Under the pieces are notes generated by a model that saw nothing but the letters and a program-made list of their open reading frames with translations, was not told the DNA's origin and did no database searches. From an uncultured Selenomonadaceae bacterium (GTDB lineage Bacteria > Bacillota > Negativicutes > Selenomonadales > Selenomonadaceae), in the NCBI GenBank assembly GCA_905234235.1, contig CAJOHN010000009.1, positions 1 to 55,943 on the forward strand: a stretch of 55,943 nucleotides of DNA. The letters run 5' to 3'. How positions within the stretch are numbered: the first letter of the stretch is position 1; each line of letters opens with the position of its first letter. The translations under genes were made by a program, and so were the position numbers. This document shows, piece by piece, positions 33,808 to 42,850 of the stretch.

Positions 33808-34224
33808 ATGGAAAAAACTTTGGTACTCATCAAGCCCGACGCCTTCGGCAAAAATCATGCGGGCGACATTCTCAAGATTTACGAGGACGCGGGCTTTAAA
33901 ATTGTTGCGGCTAAGGTTATGAAGATGACGCCCGAACTCGCCGCTAAACATTACGTCGAACACATCGGACGCCCATATTATCCCGCGCTGGTAGAATTTA
34001 TGACGAGTGCGCCGATTATGGCTTTGGTTCTGCGCGGCGACGACGTGATTAAAAAAGTCCGCGAACTTAACGGCGCAACCAATCCTGCTGAGGCGGCGGT
34101 GGGAACTGTCCGCAAACTTTACGCCGAAGATAAAACTAAAAATGCCGTACACGCCTCCGACAGCGAGACGAGCGCGGCGCGTGAAATTCCGATTTTCTTC
34201 AGCGCGTGTGAGATGTTCGATTAA
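33808..34224 (+). CDS. ndk: Nucleoside diphosphate kinase
   Basis: 138 residues. Transfers the terminal phosphate between nucleoside triphosphates through a phospho-His intermediate. The start EKTLVLIKPDAFGKN and the active-site His115 in NAVHASDS are standard. The family usually has NxxHGSDS; Ala replaces Gly here, a mild change. TTGGGAGGA precedes ATG 33808. It is transcribed alone. Confidence 0.95.
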   Translation: MEKTLVLIKPDAFGKNHAGDILKIYEDAGFKIVAAKVMKMTPELAAKHYVEHIGRPYYPALVEFMTSAPIMALVLRGDDVIKKVRELNGATNPAEAAVGTVRKLYAEDKTKNAVHASDSETSAAREIPIFFSACEMFD

Positions 34225-34233
34225 AATTTTTGA

Positions 34234-34264
34234 TTGACTTTAAGCGGCTCCAAATTGTTATAAT
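34234..34264 (+). promoter_or_regulatory. Promoter of the intact aldo-keto reductase
   Basis: TTGACT (34234-34239), a 19-nt spacer and TATAAT (34259-34264). The octamer CTGCGCGG begins immediately after the -10 at 34265, within the start-site region. Confidence 0.55.
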
Positions 34265-34283
34265 CTGCGCGGAGGTGTTTGTT

Positions 34284-35291
34284 ATGCAGACAAGGAAATT
34301 GCGTGATTTGGAAGTGTCGGCAGTCGGAATGGGTTGCATGGGATTTAGTCACGGCTACGGAGCTTGTCCGCCGGAAAGTGAATCGATTCGGCTCATGCGT
34401 TCGGCTTACGAGGATTACGGCTGTACTTTCTTTGACACGGCGGAAGTTTATGCGGCTTACGAGAATGAAATTTTGGTCGGCAAGGCTCTCAAGCCCATTC
34501 GCGATAAAATTATTCTCGCTACAAAGTTTATGCCCGAAGTATTTTTGCCGAATCAGGAAATTCCCGAAGGTAAAACGTCGCGGCGTGGGTTGCGCAATGC
34601 GGTTGAAGGTTCTTTGAAACGTTTGCAGACTGATTATATCGATTTGTATTACGAGCATCGCGTGCCTGTTAATCGTGACGTGGCGGAAGTTGCCGAATGG
34701 ATGGGCGAACTCATCAAGGAAGGCAAGATTCGTGCTTGGGGAGTATCGGAGGCGACGCCCGAACAAATTAAACGCGCCCACGAAGTTACGCCGCTGACTG
34801 CCGTTCAAAGCGAGTATTCAATCATGGAACGCAAATACGAGGTTGAAGTTATTCCGCTGTGTAAAGAATTGAATATTGGCTTCGTAGCGTTTTCGCCGAT
34901 GGCGGGCGGCTTTTTAAGTGGAAAATATTCAAGCAAAGACAAATTCGAGGGCGATGACGTGCGCCGAGTTATTACGCGATTTGCTCCAGAAAATATGGAC
35001 GCCAATCAAGCCTTACTCGACCTGCTGAAAAAATTTGCCGCCGATAAAAATGCTACGCCCGCGCAGATTTCGTTGGCTTGGATGATGTGTAAAAATAATT
35101 TTGTCGTCCCGATACCCGGTATGCGTCGCGATGAACGCCTTAAAGAAAATTTCGGCGCGGCGGACGTTGTGCTTGATAAAAATGAACTCGCCACGTTGGA
35201 AGATGCACTTGCCAAAATTAAAATTTACGGCGACAGAAAAGATACCGACATTAAAAAGCTCGGCACGATTAAAACCGTCGCTAAGAGCTAA
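34284..35291 (+). CDS. Aldo/keto reductase, intact
   Basis: 335-residue TIM-barrel NAD(P)H oxidoreductase of the YhdN/AKR13-like group. The catalytic tetrad is visible: Asp and Tyr in FFDTAEVYAAYENE, Lys in ILATKF and His in YYEHRV. The NADP-binding end is IPGMRRDERLKENFGA. Substrates are probably aldehydes or ketones. ATG 34284 follows GGAGGTG. It belongs to a different subgroup from the broken copy at 4272-5241, so it is not a simple replacement. Confidence 0.92.
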   Translation: MQTRKLRDLEVSAVGMGCMGFSHGYGACPPESESIRLMRSAYEDYGCTFFDTAEVYAAYENEILVGKALKPIRDKIILATKFMPEVFLPNQEIPEGKTSRRGLRNAVEGSLKRLQTDYIDLYYEHRVPVNRDVAEVAEWMGELIKEGKIRAWGVSEATPEQIKRAHEVTPLTAVQSEYSIMERKYEVEVIPLCKELNIGFVAFSPMAGGFLSGKYSSKDKFEGDDVRRVITRFAPENMDANQALLDLLKKFAADKNATPAQISLAWMMCKNNFVVPIPGMRRDERLKENFGAADVVLDKNELATLEDALAKIKIYGDRKDTDIKKLGTIKTVAKS

Positions 35292-35294
35292 AAT

Positions 35295-35999
35295 TTATTT
35301 GACGGCGTAAATCGCGAAGAGCGGCACAGAATCATAAACGCCGCGTGGATCGTTTTTGACGACGGGCGAAATATCTTCGTCGAGGCGCACAGAAAAATTT
35401 ATCCCTTCAAGAAAACCAACGTCCCAACTCGGACGGCGGCGCGTGCTAATCTCCATCGCATTTCTAATCGCGTCGCACTCAATCAACATTGCGTCGGGAA
35501 CTTCGCCTTTTGTGCACGTCGTTTCATCAAAAAAATTCGCGTCGCCATAATCGGAATCGAAATTCATCAGCACGCCACCGATTTTCAACACGCGGAACCA
35601 TTCACGATAAGCCGCCTTGACGTTCGGGAGCGTCCACGTTAAATTTCTCGTGACAATCGCGTCAAAAGTTTCATCGGCGAAGCCAAGAATTTGTGCGTTC
35701 ATCTTTTGGAAGGTGCCGGAAAGTTTCAAGTCGCGGAAATTTTTTTCAGCCTCGCTGAGCATTTTAGCCGACATATCGACGCCGATAACTTTATGACCGA
35801 GACTCGACAAAATCGCCGCGAAGAATCCCGCGCCCGTCCCTACATCAAGAATCTTTAACTTGCCTTCGGGCAAATTTTTTTTGAAAATATTCCGCCAAGC
35901 CGCCGCGTCAATCCCTTCAAGCTCCAATCTGCGCGTCTTACTGAAATTTTCGCTCCGCTCGTCCCAATAATTTTCGATACGCCTGTTCAATCGCTCCAT
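35295..35999 (-). CDS. Class I SAM-dependent methyltransferase linked to the metal/peptide ABC importer
   Basis: 234 residues. SAM motif I is KILDVGTGAGFFAAIL, motif II is HKVIGVDMS, and the ADETFDAIVTRNLTWTL region is the acceptor-side segment of UbiE-like enzymes. The substrate is unknown. AAGGAGG precedes ATG 35999, which lies 13 nt inside the upstream ATPase gene, so it is the sixth gene of the importer operon. Methyltransferases found at this position might modify a metallophore, which remains speculation. Confidence 0.88.
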   Translation of the reverse strand: MERLNRRIENYWDERSENFSKTRRLELEGIDAAAWRNIFKKNLPEGKLKILDVGTGAGFFAAILSSLGHKVIGVDMSAKMLSEAEKNFRDLKLSGTFQKMNAQILGFADETFDAIVTRNLTWTLPNVKAAYREWFRVLKIGGVLMNFDSDYGDANFFDETTCTKGEVPDAMLIECDAIRNAMEISTRRRPSWDVGFLEGINFSVRLDEDISPVVKNDPRGVYDSVPLFAIYAVK

Positions 36000-36685
36000 G
36001 CCAATACCTCCTTGAATTTTGATTCGTCTAAAGTTTTCAGTCGCCCGTCCTCCAAAACCAACACGCGGTCGGCTAATTTTTTTAACGTCGCTAAGTCGTG
36101 CGTGATGAATAGGCAAGCGATATTTTTTTCCGCGCAGAGTTTTTTTATCAACGTGACGATTTGCTCCGCTGTGTTTACGTCAAGCGCACTCGTTGCCTCG
36201 TCGCAGATTAAAAGCTTTGGCGAGATTGAAATTGCCCGCGCTATCGCCGCCCGTTGACATTCGCCGCCCGATACTTCACGCGGATAACGTTCGTAATAAT
36301 TTTTCGGCAAGCCGACTTCCGCCAAAAAATTTTCGACGCGCCCGCGCAGATTTTTATCGTCAAGAAAATTTTTAATCGGCTCGGCGATACTTTTCCCTAA
36401 AGTCCTGCGCGGATTAAATGAATCTTCGGGCGTCTGGAAAATCATCTGAACATTTTTATAAAAAGCGTTGCCCGTCGCGTGCGTGATGTCCTCGCCGCAT
36501 AAAAATATTTCTCCAAAGTCGCAAGGAATTAATCGCGCAATAATTTTCGCCAACGTCGATTTGCCGCCGCCGCTCAAACCCACAATCCCTAAGCATTCGC
36601 CCGCGTCGACAGTAAAATTTATATCGTTAAGAATCAGCCGCTTGCCAAAAAATTTTTTAACGTTGCGAACGTCCAAGATTTTCAT
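35987..36685 (-). CDS. ABC transporter ATP-binding protein (NikE/OppF type)
   Basis: 232 residues. Walker A is GLSGGGKST at about 36-44, the Q-loop is FQTPEDSF, the signature is VSGGECQRAA and Walker B is LLICDEAT, followed by the switch His in FITHDLATL. It energises import with the second ATPase. The usual C-terminal oligopeptide-domain extension of OppF is absent, as in NikE. It overlaps the upstream ATPase gene by 4 nt. Confidence 0.92.
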   Translation of the reverse strand: MKILDVRNVKKFFGKRLILNDINFTVDAGECLGIVGLSGGGKSTLAKIIARLIPCDFGEIFLCGEDITHATGNAFYKNVQMIFQTPEDSFNPRRTLGKSIAEPIKNFLDDKNLRGRVENFLAEVGLPKNYYERYPREVSGGECQRAAIARAISISPKLLICDEATSALDVNTAEQIVTLIKKLCAEKNIACLFITHDLATLKKLADRVLVLEDGRLKTLDESKFKEVLAWSD

Positions 36686-37362
36686 TGTGATGCCTCGCCG
36701 TGTTTTATGGTTAAAATTTTATCCGCCATGCGCCGCGCAATTTCTAAGTCGTGCGTGACCATTATGATTGAAATTTCCAGCCGCTCTCGCAGATTCATCA
36801 GCTCCTTGACGACGCCGATTTGTGTTACAACGTCCAATGCTGAGGTTGGTTCGTCGGCGAGTAATAATTTCGGTTCGAGGATTGTCGCCGCCAATATTCC
36901 TGCACGTTGCGCCATGCCGCCCGATAATCTGAACGGATATTCATCTAAAACTTCCGGCGCGAGATTTATATTCTCCATGAGTTCAATCGCTCGCTCGCGG
37001 AAAAATTTTTTATCCCAATCGCGGTGAGCTTTGACGCTTTCAAAAATTTGTTCGCCGATTGTTCTTATCGGACAAAATGACGCGCCCACGTTTTGGAAAA
37101 TGAATCCGATTTTATCTCCGGAAAGTTTTCTGCGTTCCTTATCGGGCAAATCTTTAATGTCGCGCCCGTCGAAAAGAATCTTGCCGCCGATTGAAAATTT
37201 TTTATCCAAAAGCCCGCCAATCGCCTTTAAAATCGTTGACTTGCCGCTGCCCGATTCTCCCACGATAACTAAAATCTCGCCGCGCTTAATCGAAAAGCTC
37301 ACGCCGCGCAGAATTTTTTTATCGCCGCAAGCCACAATCAAATCTTCGACGCGCAGAATCAT
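36682..37362 (-). CDS. ABC transporter ATP-binding protein (NikD/OppD type)
   Basis: 226 residues. Walker A is GESGSGKST, the Q-loop is FQNVGASF, the signature is LSGGMAQRA and Walker B is LLLADEPT, followed by MVTHDLEIA. It lacks the long C-terminal Cys region of OppD, fitting the shorter NikD group. Four-nt overlaps on both sides (with the binding protein and with the second ATPase) show strict translational coupling. Confidence 0.92.
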   Translation of the reverse strand: MILRVEDLIVACGDKKILRGVSFSIKRGEILVIVGESGSGKSTILKAIGGLLDKKFSIGGKILFDGRDIKDLPDKERRKLSGDKIGFIFQNVGASFCPIRTIGEQIFESVKAHRDWDKKFFRERAIELMENINLAPEVLDEYPFRLSGGMAQRAGILAATILEPKLLLADEPTSALDVVTQIGVVKELMNLRERLEISIIMVTHDLEIARRMADKILTIKHGEASQ

Positions 37363-38888
37363 TTCTTATCCAACTCCGGACGAATTTCGTAATAATCGGA
37401 AGGGTGCGCCGTAAAGCCTTCGACATTCGGTTTCATAACAAACGACATCCGCAAATGCGACGCGTAAATCAAAGCGCAATCGTCGAGGACTTGTTGAGAC
37501 ATTTTAATTGCGAGTTCCGAACGATTAGCCGCGCCAAAAGTATTGTGGAGTTCGTCTTCAAGCGTAGCAATTTGTTCGCTGTCGTAAAAGCCGGCATTAT
37601 CAACCGCGCCGGGCACAATGTGGCTTGTGAAATAATATTCGGGGTCGCCGGTCGGTGCAGTCACAATCGCCTTAGAAAAAATATCGTAGTCGCCGCTCTT
37701 GAGGAAAGTTTTATAATTGTCGGTAGCGTTGACATTGAGTTTGACGCCGATTTTTTTTAGATTAGCCTGCGCGGCTTCGGCGAGTAACGGAAGTTCTTGG
37801 CGCGAGGTGTAAGTCAGCCAACGCAGTTCAAGATTCTTGCCGTCCTTATCAACATAACCGTCGCCGTCAGAATCATTCCAACCCGAATCAGATAAAAGTT
37901 TCTTCGCGCCGTCGAGGTCGTAAGGTAGAGCGTGAACTTTATCGCCGCCGAAAGTCAGATTCGCAGGGAAGGCTCCGATTGCGGGCGTGCCGTTGCCGTT
38001 AAGCAGAACCTTGCAGAAATTTTCCTTGTCAATCGCCATAGAAATTGCGCGGCGGACGTTTAAATCTTGCAATGCGGGCGTTTTGAAATTGAATGCCGCT
38101 TGATAAACTCTGGAAGTTTCGACTTGGGAAATTTTATAATTATCGCCGCTGAAAAGTTGGAGGCTCGAATAGGGCAAACCTTGCACCGCGTCGAGTTCGC
38201 CGTTTTGCATAGCCATAGTGAGCGTGTCGCCGTCGGTTATGCTCTTGACGATAACTTTATCCATCTTCGGCTTGACCGCGCCCCAATAATTTTCGTTGGC
38301 AACCAAATCAATCTGCGTGTCAGTGACTTTGACGGCTTTGTACGCGCCCGTGCCGACGACGATGTTATCATTAACGCCCGCCTCCACGTCGATAATGCAA
38401 CCGTAAGGGTCGCTCAGATAATTCAACAGCGCGGGGACTTTCTCGGCAGATTTAATGGTAACAAATTGCCCGTCGGCTTCGATTGAAGAAATTTTCAAAT
38501 CGCGGGGCGCGCGGTCGTGATTGGCAATTAAAGCCTCCAAACATTTTTTAACGGCGGCTCCGTCAACTTTTTTACCGTTAGAAAATTTAGCGGCGTCGTT
38601 GATTTTGATTTTAACGGTGAAGTCGTCAACTTGCTCAAAACTTTCCGCGAGCCAAGCTTCAAGCTCCATGTGTTCGTTGAATTTAAAAAGCGTCTCGCCG
38701 ATACCGTAGCGCAATGTACTCCAGCCGCTGTAACTTTCGTGGGGATTGGTGCCGACATTTTCCATAGCGACGCCGTAAGCAACTGTGCCGTAAGTAAAAG
38801 TTTTGTCGTTCGTCGAAGAAGTTTTTTCTCCGCCGCAACCGGTAAATAAAAGCCCCGCCGCGCAGATTGTCGCCAAAAATTTTTTCAT
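37359..38888 (-). CDS. ABC substrate-binding lipoprotein (NikA-like, SBP_bac_5)
   Basis: 509 residues. The lipobox FTGC with Cys18 predicts membrane anchoring. The cluster C peptide/nickel binding fold is visible: a YGIGETLFKF start, AAKFSNGKKVDGAAVKKCLEAL, a VVGTGAYKAV hinge and RRAISMAIDKENF. The family includes nickel (NikA), metallophore and dipeptide binders. The WSTLRYGIGETLF segment and nickel-related larC and hypC nearby favour nickel, but the ligand cannot be fixed from sequence alone. ATG 38888 follows GGGAGGCGAC. Confidence 0.88.
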   Translation of the reverse strand: MKKFLATICAAGLLFTGCGGEKTSSTNDKTFTYGTVAYGVAMENVGTNPHESYSGWSTLRYGIGETLFKFNEHMELEAWLAESFEQVDDFTVKIKINDAAKFSNGKKVDGAAVKKCLEALIANHDRAPRDLKISSIEADGQFVTIKSAEKVPALLNYLSDPYGCIIDVEAGVNDNIVVGTGAYKAVKVTDTQIDLVANENYWGAVKPKMDKVIVKSITDGDTLTMAMQNGELDAVQGLPYSSLQLFSGDNYKISQVETSRVYQAAFNFKTPALQDLNVRRAISMAIDKENFCKVLLNGNGTPAIGAFPANLTFGGDKVHALPYDLDGAKKLLSDSGWNDSDGDGYVDKDGKNLELRWLTYTSRQELPLLAEAAQANLKKIGVKLNVNATDNYKTFLKSGDYDIFSKAIVTAPTGDPEYYFTSHIVPGAVDNAGFYDSEQIATLEDELHNTFGAANRSELAIKMSQQVLDDCALIYASHLRMSFVMKPNVEGFTAHPSDYYEIRPELDKK

Positions 38889-39673
38889 TGCCTGTCGCCT
38901 CCCAAAAAATCTCTGAGTTTGTCGCCAAGTAAATTGAACGTCGCAACTGTGATAAAAATCGCTGTGCCCGGCGCGAGAATCACCCAAGGAGCAGTTTGTA
39001 ACATCGAACGCCCGTTATTCATCATCGCGCCCCATTCGGCAGTCGGCGGCATCGCTCCCAATCCCAAAAACGACAGCCCCGCCAATTCCATTATGATTGT
39101 TCCAATGTCGAGTGCCGCTGTAACTAAAATTGTCCCCGCGATATTCGGCAGGACATGCGCAAATAAAATTTCAATCGAACTTGAACCAGCCATCCGCGCC
39201 GCGTCGAAATACGGCATTGAACGAATCGATAACACCAACCCCCGCGAAATTCTTGCGTATTTCGTCCAGCCGATTATCGCCAACGCTGCCGCCGCATTCA
39301 AAAGCCCGCCGCCTAATGCTCCCGCCGCCGCGATTGCAAAAACCATTTGCGGGAACGCTAAAAATATATCCGACATTCTCATCAAAAAAGTATCGAGCCG
39401 CCCGCCCTTGTAACCGCATATCGCGCCGATTAAACTTCCAACACTCGCGATTACCGCCAATAACGCCAGAGCCGCGCAGAGTGTCGTTTGAGAGCCGATT
39501 ATCACTCTGGATAAAACGTCGCGCCCGTAGCGGTCGGTTCCCAATAAATTTATCGAGTTCGGCGGAGTAAGCGCGCCCTCCAAATCTTGAACGTAAGGGT
39601 CGAACGGCGTTAAAAAATCCGCGAACACCGCGATAAAAATTAAAAGCCCCGCCGCCGCAAAATATTTTTTCAT
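38885..39673 (-). CDS. ABC transporter permease (NikC/DppC type)
   Basis: 262 residues, about six membrane helices. The standard N-terminal helix and a LTPPNSINLLGTDRYGRDVLSRVI segment precede the permease core. The EAA coupling loop is DAARMAGSSSIEILFAHVLPNI, which contacts the ATPases. It forms the pore with the NikB-type subunit. It overlaps both neighbours by 4 nt. Confidence 0.93.
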   Translation of the reverse strand: MKKYFAAAGLLIFIAVFADFLTPFDPYVQDLEGALTPPNSINLLGTDRYGRDVLSRVIIGSQTTLCAALALLAVIASVGSLIGAICGYKGGRLDTFLMRMSDIFLAFPQMVFAIAAAGALGGGLLNAAAALAIIGWTKYARISRGLVLSIRSMPYFDAARMAGSSSIEILFAHVLPNIAGTILVTAALDIGTIIMELAGLSFLGLGAMPPTAEWGAMMNNGRSMLQTAPWVILAPGTAIFITVATFNLLGDKLRDFLGGDRQ

Positions 39674-40593
39674 GACGATTCTCCGTAGCGAACACGCGGA
39701 TCAAGCCAATGATAAAGTAAGTCCGCCACCAAATTCATCAGCACATAAATTATCGCCATCCAAACCACGTAAGCTTGAATCAGCGGATAATCTCGCATTA
39801 AAATCGCATCGACTGCCATTTTCCCGACGCCGTCCCACATAAAAATTGTTTCAACAATCGCCGTGCCGCCCAATAAAGAACCCATCGACAACGCAAGCAA
39901 CGTAATAATCATGATTAGCGTTGAACGCAGGACGCTTTTAATTAGGATTGTCAGCTCCGAAACGCCGCGACTCCTCGCGCCCATGACGTAAGGTTTATCC
40001 AATTCCTCTAAGACAACTGCGCGGATTTGCCGTGTGTACTTCGCGCCCATTGCGATTGTTAAAGTCAGCGCGGGCATGACGACGCTTTGTCCGATTATCG
40101 GCAGGAGATTCAACTTCAACGTGAGAAAATAAATCAGTAGCAAGCCCGTAAAAAAATTCGGCATTGAATTGCCAACGAAACTCAGCGTGCGGATTATGTA
40201 GTCGATAAGTCTGTTTTGATTGACGGCGGCTAAAATTCCGGCAGGCGTCGCGATAAAAATCGTCAGCAGAATCGACACCAACATTAATTCAATCGTCGCG
40301 GGGAGTTTATCGGCGAACGTCTCGAAAACTTCTTTGCCGCTGATAAAAGATTTACCCATATCACCTGTTAAAATTCCGCCAAGCCACCGCCCGTATTGAA
40401 TCAGAAACGGTTGGTCGAGTCCGAGCTCTGCACGTTTAGCGGCTTTAATCTCCTCCGCCACACTGCCCGCTTGTTCATAAATTATATCGACGGCGTCACC
40501 GGCGGCAAATTGCATCATGCCGAACGTCAGAAACGTTATCCCGAAAAGAATCGGAATCAGTTGGATGAGCCGCGCCAAAAAATATTTTTTCAT
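39670..40593 (-). CDS. ABC transporter permease (NikB/DppB type)
   Basis: 307 residues. The N-terminal helix (LARLIQLIPILFGITFLTF) and GLDQPFLIQYGRWLGGILTGDMG are hallmarks of this permease subfamily; the EAA loop is near RSRGVSELTILIKSVLRSTL. It is the first gene of the importer operon (B-C-A-D-E-methyltransferase on the minus strand). ATG 40593 has only a weak ribosome site, unlike the rest of the window. Confidence 0.92.
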   Translation of the reverse strand: MKKYFLARLIQLIPILFGITFLTFGMMQFAAGDAVDIIYEQAGSVAEEIKAAKRAELGLDQPFLIQYGRWLGGILTGDMGKSFISGKEVFETFADKLPATIELMLVSILLTIFIATPAGILAAVNQNRLIDYIIRTLSFVGNSMPNFFTGLLLIYFLTLKLNLLPIIGQSVVMPALTLTIAMGAKYTRQIRAVVLEELDKPYVMGARSRGVSELTILIKSVLRSTLIMIITLLALSMGSLLGGTAIVETIFMWDGVGKMAVDAILMRDYPLIQAYVVWMAIIYVLMNLVADLLYHWLDPRVRYGESS

Positions 40594-40660
40594 GCCGCGA
40601 ATTTTAACGGAGCTATGCAAAAAATGTAAGCCCCTCGCGGGGATTGACATAAAAAAAAAA

Positions 40661-40690
40661 TTGCATGGAGTCCACTTCAAACTTTATAAT
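40661..40690 (+). promoter_or_regulatory. Promoter of the DUF362 gene
   Basis: TTGCAT (40661-40666), an 18-nt spacer and TATAAT (40685-40690), about 20 nt before the ATG. Confidence 0.6.
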
Positions 40691-40712
40691 GACCAAAAAA
40701 GGAGGAGACATC

Positions 40713-41780
40713 ATGGACATCAGCAGGAGAAATCTTTTCAAGATGGCGGGCGTGGCGGCAATGGGTGCGGCTGTCAGTCAATTCAACGTCGCGCAGGCGG
40801 CTAAACCTAAAAAAATTCTCAAGCTCAACGCGGCTCCCGTCGTCGGAAGTAGGAATGTTACGGGCACGAATTACACGGGGACGGCGGCTAAAGTTTATTT
40901 CACGGACAAAATCGACGCCGACCACCTTATCAAACTTTACAATAAGATTAACGGCGAAATTTTCGGCAAAGTCGCCATCAAACTCCACACCGGCGAGCCG
41001 AATGGTCCGAACATTCTGCCGCGCGACATGGTTAAGGCGTTTCAAGCGCAAATCCCTAACAGCAACATTATCGAGACGAATACGCTTTACGTCGGCAAAC
41101 GCTACACTACCGAAGACCACCGCGAGACTTTGCGCACGAACGGCTGGGATTTTTGCGACGTCGACATCATGGACGCGGACGAAGGCTACGTTAATTTTCC
41201 CGTGCGCGGCGGCTTTCATCTCAAGGAAGTTGCAATGGGCGGGCACCTCGTCAATTATGATTCGGTTATCGTCTTGACGCATTTTAAAGGGCACGCAATG
41301 GGCGGTTTCGGCGGCAGTCTTAAAAATATTGCAATCGGCATGGCGAGCGGACACGTCGGCAAAGTTCAAGTTCACGGCTACGACAGTAAAAAATTTGGTA
41401 TGCCGCCTTTGGATGTTGATTGGTTCGACGGGACTTTTCCGCTTAAAGAACATCTTATGGAGCGCATGGCTGATTCGGGAAAGGCGACTTGCGATTATTT
41501 CGGCAAGCGAATTGTATTTTTAAATGTTATGCGGCGGATGTCGGTTGATTGTGACTGCGCGGGCGTCAGAGCGGCTGAACCGACAATGGCTGACGTTGGA
41601 ATTTTAGCGTCGACGGATATTTTAGCGATTGATCAAGCGTGTTGCGATTTGGTTTGGACAGCGACAGACAGCGCGGATTTAAGAGAACGTATCGAATCAC
41701 GGCACGGCTTGCGCCAACTCTCTGCTATGGCTGAAAAGGGACTCGGCAACCCGCAATACGAACTGATTAGCGTTGATTGA
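40713..41780 (+). CDS. Tat-exported DUF362 protein
   Basis: 355 residues. The N-terminus carries a twin-arginine signal (SRRNLFKMAG, cleavage near VAQAAKP), used for proteins that fold around a cofactor before export. The body matches DUF362: KVAIKLHTGEPNG, the DFCDVDIMDADEG region, and THFKGHAMGGFGGSLKNIAIG. The C-terminal region has CDCAG and DQACCDL, a possible metal site, but no classical 8-Cys ferredoxin domain. The function of the family is not known. GGAGGAGAC precedes ATG 40713. It is divergent from the importer operon. Confidence 0.8.
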   Translation: MDISRRNLFKMAGVAAMGAAVSQFNVAQAAKPKKILKLNAAPVVGSRNVTGTNYTGTAAKVYFTDKIDADHLIKLYNKINGEIFGKVAIKLHTGEPNGPNILPRDMVKAFQAQIPNSNIIETNTLYVGKRYTTEDHRETLRTNGWDFCDVDIMDADEGYVNFPVRGGFHLKEVAMGGHLVNYDSVIVLTHFKGHAMGGFGGSLKNIAIGMASGHVGKVQVHGYDSKKFGMPPLDVDWFDGTFPLKEHLMERMADSGKATCDYFGKRIVFLNVMRRMSVDCDCAGVRAAEPTMADVGILASTDILAIDQACCDLVWTATDSADLRERIESRHGLRQLSAMAEKGLGNPQYELISVD

Positions 41781-41864
41781 CGTGCGGCTGAAACTTTAGG
41801 CTATTAAAAGAAAGTTTTTTGTGATATACTCCTTGCAACCACATTTGAAGGGAGTATATTTTTT

Positions 41865-42833
41865 TTGAGCAATGACAGCCCGCCGAAGGCAAAGCGTTCC
41901 TTCCGAATTATTTTTAGGTTTATAAAATTCGTCGTCGCGATGGTGCTGACGTTTTGCATATCGTTCGCGGTGACTTTGTATATGAAAAGCGACCACCCCG
42001 CCGATTATTTCAGTTCAATCGAGGAAGAAATTTTCCCCGACTCCGAGCTGATTAAAAAGCACGGCGTCCCAGATATTAAAACGCTCTTCGACGAACGCAA
42101 CAACAAGCCTTTTGAACCGATTAGCAACGATAAATTGGAAACCAATAACGTTAAAGAAACGTCGTCAGTCGAAACGCCTGCGCGGAAGGATAAAGAACTC
42201 GGATTTTTCGACACGCTTGGCAGAATGACTTCGATTAAGCCCGCCGTCGACGAGAAAATTAAAAGTATCCCGCACTACACGACGATTGATAAAATGCCGT
42301 ACCTTTTGCTCCAAGCCGTCGTTTCCGTCGAGGACGCACGCTTTTATAAACATAAAGGTTTTGATTTATTCGGAATTGCCCGCGCAGTTTTGGTTAATGT
42401 TGAGGCGGGCGAAATTCAAGAGGGCGCGTCGACGATCACTCAACAGACCGTCAAAAATCTTTTCCTGACAAGCGACCAAACTTTTACGCGCAAAGCTGAG
42501 GAACTTATCCTGTCAATGAACATGGAAAAAAATTTCAAGAAGGATAAAATCCTAGAGATATATTTGAACGTGATTTATTTCGGCTCGGATTTTTACGGGA
42601 TTTATGACGCGGCGCAAGGATATTTTGATAAGGAACCTGCTGACTTGACGATAGCCGAATGCGCAATGCTTGCCGGTCTGCCTAACGCGCCCAGTCTTTA
42701 TTCGCCTTACGTCGATTTTCACCTTGCCAAGAAACGTCAGCTGGTTGTCATTGACGCGATGGAAAAAAACGGCGTAATTAACAGCCTTGAGGCGGAAAAC
42801 GCTCGCATTGAGGAAATTATTTTAGCGCGATAA
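41865..42833 (+). CDS. Monofunctional peptidoglycan glycosyltransferase (GT51)
   Basis: 322 residues. One N-terminal membrane helix (about 18-42) anchors a GT51 domain in the periplasm: SVEDARFYKHKGFD (catalytic Glu), GASTITQQTVKNLFL, ELILSMNMEKNFKKDKILEIYLN and AECAMLAGLPNAP. There is no transpeptidase domain, so it polymerises glycan strands from lipid II only. The linker at about 45-130 is longer and more acidic than in typical MtgA. TTG 41865 follows GGGAG; TATACT at 41825-41830 is a likely -10. Confidence 0.9.
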   Translation: MSNDSPPKAKRSFRIIFRFIKFVVAMVLTFCISFAVTLYMKSDHPADYFSSIEEEIFPDSELIKKHGVPDIKTLFDERNNKPFEPISNDKLETNNVKETSSVETPARKDKELGFFDTLGRMTSIKPAVDEKIKSIPHYTTIDKMPYLLLQAVVSVEDARFYKHKGFDLFGIARAVLVNVEAGEIQEGASTITQQTVKNLFLTSDQTFTRKAEELILSMNMEKNFKKDKILEIYLNVIYFGSDFYGIYDAAQGYFDKEPADLTIAECAMLAGLPNAPSLYSPYVDFHLAKKRQLVVIDAMEKNGVINSLEAENARIEEIILAR

Positions 42834-42850
42834 ATTAAGGAGGGGAATTA